The notes under the pieces: model-generated | The model's input: only the letters and a program-made list of their open reading frames with translations | Told to the model about the DNA's origin: nothing | Database searches by the model: none | Assembly: GCA_002772115.1 (NCBI GenBank) | Contig: PCRW01000062.1 | Location: 1 to 16,398, forward strand | Reading direction: 5' to 3' | DNA: 16,398 nt | Source of the DNA: Candidatus Moranbacteria bacterium CG23_combo_of_CG06-09_8_20_14_all_35_22 | GTDB lineage: Bacteria > Patescibacteriota > Minisyncoccia > Moranbacterales > UBA2206 | Shown here: positions 13,534-16,398 of the stretch, piece by piece | Numbering within the stretch: the first letter of the stretch is position 1 | Layout of the letters: every line of letters begins with the position of its first letter | Position numbers and translations under genes: made by a program

Positions 13534-14091
13534 CTACATTTTTTTTATCTCTTTTCTTATTTTCTTATACTCTGGCACGGTTTTTTGAACCAAATCCCAG
13601 AAATTTTTGGAATGGTTGAACTCGCCAAGATGGCACAGCTCGTGAACGATAATATAATCGCAAAGATTTTCGGAAAGATAAATAATGCGATAGCTAAAAT
13701 TCAAGTTGCCTGACCGAGAGCAACTCCCCCATCTGGTTTTTTGATTGCGAATAGAAATTTTACCGATTTTAAAATTATAATATTGATTGAAGTACTCCAG
13801 TTTTTTCTGTGCAATTTCCCGCGCCAGTTTTTTATACTGCAAATAATCTTTTCTGGTCGCCGATGGCAAATTTGTTTTTTTATTTTTGAAATATTCTAGT
13901 TTTCCCAAAATCCAATCTGCTTTTTGCCTGATAAAATCTTCCGCCTTTTTTCTGCTCAACAGCCACGGCACGCTCACCACCAAAGTCGCGTCAGTTTTGA
14001 TTGTTAGACGCATACATCTTGACCGTCGGCTTTTCCGGAAAGTATAGGGAATTTTTTGATTGTTTAAAATAATTTCTTTTCTTACTATCAT
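13534..14091 (-). CDS. YgjP/DUF45-type metallopeptidase-like protein
   Basis: A 185-residue protein of the family also called M48-like or SprT-like DUF45. The zinc site is HELCH at 150-154 followed by H160 in the pattern HELCHLxxxNHSxxFW. Upstream lies the family signature KTRWGSCS (118-124) and a beta-rich N-terminal domain with KSRRSRCMRLTIK. Some YgjP relatives are annotated as UTP pyrophosphatases rather than proteases, so the substrate is open. ATG at 14089-14091 gives the normal N-terminus; there is no Shine-Dalgarno site. Its end lies just upstream of the promoter of the CxxC gene. Confidence 0.9.
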   Translation of the reverse strand: MIVRKEIILNNQKIPYTFRKSRRSRCMRLTIKTDATLVVSVPWLLSRKKAEDFIRQKADWILGKLEYFKNKKTNLPSATRKDYLQYKKLAREIAQKKLEYFNQYYNFKIGKISIRNQKTRWGSCSRSGNLNFSYRIIYLSENLCDYIIVHELCHLGEFNHSKNFWDLVQKTVPEYKKIRKEIKKM

Positions 14092-14109
14092 AATTAAATA
14101 TCAGAATAT

Positions 14110-14150
14110 AAATAATCAACTTTGTGCATATGCATAAAATTTGATTATTT
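14110..14150. repeat. AT-rich palindrome upstream of the metallopeptidase
   Basis: AAATAATCA (14110-14118) and TGATTATTT (14142-14150), with GCATATGC at the centre, followed by TTGTTTTTTT on the plus strand. It could terminate plus-strand transcription or be a regulator site. Confidence 0.6.
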
Positions 14151-14241
14151 TGTTTTTTTAAGAAAATCTTTTGCTTAGCTTGATTATAGCAAAGAATTTA
14201 CTTTTCTTATAATTTTATTTTTCTTTCATAATTACTCCACT

Positions 14242-14290
14242 AAAGTTGAGCTTTTCGAAAAGCTTAGGCTCCACCCTAAAGCTCAACTTT
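14242..14290. repeat. Palindromic element with a three-way-junction fold
   Basis: Outer arms AAAGTTGAGC (14242-14251) and GCTCAACTTT (14281-14290) enclose two hairpins: TTTTCGAAAA (14252-14261) and TTAGG-CTCCAC-CCTAA (14264-14279). The layout of one outer stem and two inner hairpins is the same as in the repeat family inserted in ileS, argS, rnhB and dnaE, though the sequence differs. Confidence 0.75.
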
Positions 14291-14456
14291 TCTGCGACCA
14301 TTTTTGAATTTTGTTTTGCACTTTCTTACATTTTAATTCTGCCTACGACAGCGACGAAATAAATTGAAACTTTTTCTTGCGGAAAGAAAAAGTAAGGCGA
14401 AGTTTTTGGGAAAAGAAAAATGGCGAAGAGCCTCTTATGAAGAGAAAAAATAAAAT

Positions 14457-14488
14457 AAAAAAAGATTCCGATTACTCGGAATCTTTTT
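14457..14488. terminator. Terminator downstream of the HU gene
   Basis: GATTCCGA-TTAC-TCGGAATC with A-run on the left and T-run on the right, so it works on both strands. It lies 20 bases past the HU stop codon. Confidence 0.88.
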
Positions 14489-14508
14489 GAATTTCTACTC
14501 AGGCTAGA

Positions 14509-14790
14509 TTATAATACAGCTTCCTTGGCAGCTTTTGCCAAACGGAATTTTGCTACAGTTTTAGCAGCAATGTTAATCTTTGCTCCTGTAGCTGGGTTGA
14601 TTCCCACTCGAGCTTTTCGGTTAACCTTGACCATTTTTCCAAAACCAGGAAGAACGAAAACTCCGTTCTTCTTCACTTCTGAATACGCCAATTCAACCAG
14701 CGTATCCATAAAACCGATGACATCCTTTTTGGAAAGTCCGGTTTTTTCAGCCAAAGCTGACATCAGTTGTGACTTTGTCATTTTTGTCAT
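14509..14790 (-). CDS. HU family DNA-binding protein
   Basis: A nucleoid protein that binds DNA as a dimer and bends it; 93 residues, the usual size. The helical N-terminal half reads SQLMSALAEKTGLSKKDVIGFMDTLVELAYSEVKK in family style, followed by the beta-arm sequence FGKMVKVNRKARVGINPATG (conserved RxGxNPxTG with the intercalating Pro near 66) and the closing FRLAKAAKEAV. Two ATGs are possible, at 14790 and 14781; neither has a Shine-Dalgarno site, and the second aligns better with typical HU starts. The promoter is at 14872-14900, giving a leader of about 75 bases, and a bidirectional terminator follows. It is divergent from the AI-2E transporter gene. HU and IHF-like members cannot be separated by sight. 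Confidence 0.95.
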   Translation of the reverse strand: MTKMTKSQLMSALAEKTGLSKKDVIGFMDTLVELAYSEVKKNGVFVLPGFGKMVKVNRKARVGINPATGAKINIAAKTVAKFRLAKAAKEAVL

Positions 14791-14871
14791 TGCTTTTTTT
14801 GCTTCGTTCTTTTTTGTGAGAAAAGAATGAAACTTAATTAATTATTATTTATATCCCCTAATTACCCTTGT

Positions 14872-14900
14872 ATTATAAGGCTTTTTGTAAATGTGCGCAA
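14872..14900 (-). promoter_or_regulatory. Promoter of the HU gene
   Basis: On the minus strand, TTGCGC (14895-14900), 17 bases, TATAAT (14872-14877). The -10 is perfect and the -35 weak. Confidence 0.6.
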
Positions 14901-14907
14901 TAGGCAC

Positions 14908-14936
14908 TTTCCGCAAGGTTAAATTTCCTGTATAAT
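14908..14936 (+). promoter_or_regulatory. Promoter of the AI-2E transporter gene
   Basis: A perfect TATAAT (14931-14936) with a poor -35 (TTTCCG at 14908-14913, 17 bases). Transcription would start near 14943, 27 bases before the ATG. Confidence 0.5.
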
Positions 14937-14969
14937 AGAATCATTAAACAAACTAAAATTACAAAAAAT

Positions 14970-16037
14970 ATGAAAAATAACTTAAACTCCGCTTTTTTGC
15001 TAATCCTCATTATTTTGGCTGGAATATGCGCTTATTTAGTCTTCAAGCCCTTTTTGGTTGCACTCTTTTTGGCTTTTGTCATCTCGCAACTTTTCAAAAA
15101 ATGGTACGAAAAAATCAACCAAAAATTTGGCAACCGCCCATCACTAGCATCTTTGACACTTTGCGTTATTTTATTTTTTATTTTAGTTATTCCTTTTTTC
15201 TTAACCGCCAGTTTAGTTGCCAAAGAAGGCGCTGATCTTTACCGAAATGTCCAACAATCTGATTGGCAAACCTATCTTAGCTCCACTTCACAAAATCAAT
15301 TTTTGAAAAATCTCGGGATAGATATAAAAACTCTTGATGTGCAAAATATTGGTACTGATAATTCTGGAAAAATAATTCAGGGCGTTCAAAATGCCAGCAA
15401 TTTTATCTTTTCGGCTCTTCAAAAAACATATCAGAGCGTGACTCATTTTGTCTTCATGGCTTTTGTAGTTTTCTTTTCGCTTTATTATCTTTTCAAAGAC
15501 AGCGATGCCATCATTAAAAAAATAATGTCACTTAGCCCGCTTCGAAACAATCAGGAAAGTAAACTTTTGGATAATTTTATTTCTGTTTCTAAAGCCACCC
15601 TCAAAGGCTCTTTGATTATCGCCATCATCCAAGGAATTTTGATGTCTTTCGTTCTTTGGATAACTGGCGTACCTTCTCCTGTTATCTGGGGAGTGATCAC
15701 TATCATCGTTTCGCTCATTCCAATGCTAGGCGCTGCTCTCATTTGGCTTCCCGCAGGAATCATAATGCTCTTTTTAGGAAATATTTGGCAAGCCATATTA
15801 ATTTTATCTTTTGGCGCCTTGGCTGTGAGCACGATAGACAATATTCTTCGACCAAAATTAGTCGGCAAGGAAACTAGTCTTCATCCTCTTTTAGTTTTCT
15901 TCTCCACCCTCGGTGGCATCGCTCTTTTTGGACTAATTGGAATTCTTCTTGGTCCAGTCATTATTGTCCTACTTGTTTCTCTTTTAGAAATTTACCAAAT
16001 TGAATTCAAAATTGAATTAGAAAAAATGAATCAGTAA
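14970..16037 (+). CDS. AI-2E family transporter (TqsA/PerM-like)
   Basis: An integral membrane protein of 355 residues, the normal size of this family, whose members are annotated as AI-2 exporters, Na+/H+ antiporters or permeases of unknown substrate. Hydrophobic segments lie at about residues 7-23, 25-42, 60-83, 155-172 and in the C-terminal half, giving roughly eight spans. Family features include the N-terminal GICAYLVFKPFLVALFLAFV, the central FKDSDAIIKKIMSLSPL, SLIIAIIQGILMSFVLWITGVPSPVIWGVI, LIPMLGAALIWLPAGI and TIDNILRPKLVGKETSLHPLLVFFSTLGGIALFGLIG. Start at ATG 14970, no Shine-Dalgarno site. The next promoter begins just six bases after its stop codon. The true substrate cannot be inferred. 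Confidence 0.92.
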   Translation: MKNNLNSAFLLILIILAGICAYLVFKPFLVALFLAFVISQLFKKWYEKINQKFGNRPSLASLTLCVILFFILVIPFFLTASLVAKEGADLYRNVQQSDWQTYLSSTSQNQFLKNLGIDIKTLDVQNIGTDNSGKIIQGVQNASNFIFSALQKTYQSVTHFVFMAFVVFFSLYYLFKDSDAIIKKIMSLSPLRNNQESKLLDNFISVSKATLKGSLIIAIIQGILMSFVLWITGVPSPVIWGVITIIVSLIPMLGAALIWLPAGIIMLFLGNIWQAILILSFGALAVSTIDNILRPKLVGKETSLHPLLVFFSTLGGIALFGLIGILLGPVIIVLLVSLLEIYQIEFKIELEKMNQ

Positions 16038-16043
16038 TCTGGT

Positions 16044-16071
16044 TTGACCTTTTGTAATTTTTGTATATAAT
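16044..16071 (+). promoter_or_regulatory. Strong promoter of the T-box-like leader
   Basis: TTGACC (16044-16049), 16 bases, TATAAT (16066-16071). Transcription would start at about 16078, just where the first predicted stem begins. Confidence 0.75.
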
Positions 16072-16077
16072 ATAAAT

Positions 16078-16231
16078 GAAGCATCGATGCGGACTCACCA
16101 ACCGCGGAGCTTCCGCCCAAAGTTAGCGATATAACTTTTCAAAGAGCGCCCAAATGATATGGGAATTCGAGTGGAACCTCCCGACCGAAATGTCGAGACT
16201 CGAAATCTAATATTATTTTGGTGCTTTTTTT
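16078..16231 (+). promoter_or_regulatory. T-box-like leader RNA with short stem I
   Basis: The diagnostic part is 16167-16203: TCGAG, a seven-base bulge TGGAACC (16172-16178), a hairpin closed by CGAC/GTCG, and CTCGA. That matches the T-box antiterminator (UGGNACC bulge); N = A would pair with a tRNA whose discriminator base is U. Upstream, GAAGC/GCTTC plus GCGG/CCGC form a short stem I with terminal loop ACTCACCAA, where ACC followed by A could be a Thr specifier. AAAGTTA/TAACTTT and CCCA/TGGG follow as further stems. AGCGCC (16145-16150) can pair with GGTGCT (16220-16225) before seven T, a possible terminator. The usual CGCG after ACC is absent. The controlled gene is outside the window. 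Confidence 0.5.
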
Positions 16232-16245
16232 ATCCTTACGAATTA

Positions 16246-16287
16246 CCCGCCTCGCGTCGACGAGCGGTCTCCGCGAGTCGAGGCGGG
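16246..16287. repeat. GC-rich palindrome, second copy of the 6362-6406 repeat
   Basis: Arms CCCGCCTCG (16246-16254) and CGAGGCGGG (16279-16287), with CTCGCG/CGCGAG pairing inside as an alternative. It differs from the argS copy by a three-base shortening of the inner hairpin. It lies directly after the poly-T of the T-box-like leader, in a region with no gene. Confidence 0.85.
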
Positions 16288-16315
16288 CGAATTTTTACGA
16301 ATATACTAATAGACT

Positions 16316-16398
16316 CGTTGCTTAATAACAGTGCTTTCGCACAGAATCATCCTAATGATTCTGGAATGATCAGCTCGTAGAATCGAGATGGTAATTCC
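16316..16398 (+). ncRNA. Second structured leader segment, cut by the window edge
   Basis: Three neat hairpins follow each other: GTGC-TTTC-GCAC (16331-16342), AGAATCAT-CCTA-ATGATTCT (16343-16362) and CTCG-TAGAAT-CGAG (16374-16387). The end, ATGGTAATTCC (16388-16398), resembles ATGGGAATTCG, which precedes the T-box bulge in the first leader, so a second antiterminator may follow outside. No open frame here is convincing. Confidence 0.3.

Larger units (their letters stand above)
14092..14508. other. Gene-free stretch with hairpins and a terminator
   Basis: I see no credible gene. It holds a palindrome (14110-14150), a three-arm palindromic structure (14242-14290), the hairpin ACTTTTTCTT-GCGGA-AAGAAAAAGT (14369-14393) and the HU terminator (14457-14488). 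The AAGAAAAAGTAAGGCGAAG segment looks repeat-like, but no second copy is in the window. Confidence 0.6.

Noticed and set aside
15032..15868. Minus-strand open frames antisense to the AI-2E transporter
   Set aside because: The plus-strand frame has clear membrane segments and family motifs; the reverse frames have none.
16159..16380. 73-codon plus-strand open frame
   Set aside because: It runs through the T-box-like RNA, the GC-rich palindrome and hairpins; no ribosome site or plausible protein composition.
1..16398. tRNA or rRNA genes
   Set aside because: I saw no cloverleaf with the conserved T-arm sequence and no rRNA signature on either strand.

Overview
The window is AT-rich bacterial DNA with compact, mostly housekeeping genes. 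The gene set, the long eukaryote-like type IleS, the lack of Shine-Dalgarno sites before most core genes, the GxxExxY protein and the density of short palindromic repeats all suggest a member of the Candidate Phyla Radiation (Patescibacteria/Parcubacteria group). That placement is an inference from style and content; no rRNA or other marker is present to prove it.

Layout. (1) 1-6539, minus strand: a run reading argS, glycosyltransferase (GT4), GxxExxY PD-(D/E)XK-like protein, ileS (ileS runs off the left edge). The gaps are filled by palindromic repeats. (2) 6600-7337, minus: rnhB. (3) 7465-8110, plus: two unrecognised small genes, the second a probable lipoprotein, both with strong Shine-Dalgarno sites. 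(4) 8111-8694: a 580-base stretch without long genes but dense in signals: terminators on both strands, a divergent promoter pair with overlapping -35 boxes, two tiny ORFs (16 and 14 codons) with good ribosome sites, an attenuator-like leader and an 84-bp hairpin repeat. (5) 8695-12306, plus: dnaE; then 12401-12856, a small membrane protein with a zinc ribbon. (6) 13071-14091, minus: a coiled-coil protein and a small CxxC protein behind a near-consensus promoter, then a YgjP/DUF45 metallopeptidase. (7) 14092-14508: palindromes and a terminator. (8) HU (minus) and an AI-2E family transporter (plus), divergent. (9) 16044-16398: a promoter followed by a T-box-like leader RNA, a GC-rich palindrome, and a second structured segment cut by the window edge. 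The gene this leader controls lies outside.

The most striking observation is that short palindromic repeats of several families sit in-frame inside four essential genes: ileS (three places), argS (two), rnhB (one) and dnaE (two). One family occurs four times, in both orientations and in different reading frames, with a stem whose variable bases change on both sides so that pairing is kept. This resembles the Rickettsia palindromic elements, but here in what looks like a CPR genome. A related repeat appears as inverted ends exactly bracketing the GxxExxY gene, which raises the possibility that this nuclease-fold gene is carried by, or drives, such elements.

The core genes serve translation (IleRS, ArgRS, possibly a tRNA-sensing leader), replication and DNA maintenance (DNA polymerase III alpha, RNase HII, HU) and envelope functions (glycosyltransferase, AI-2E transporter, lipoprotein).
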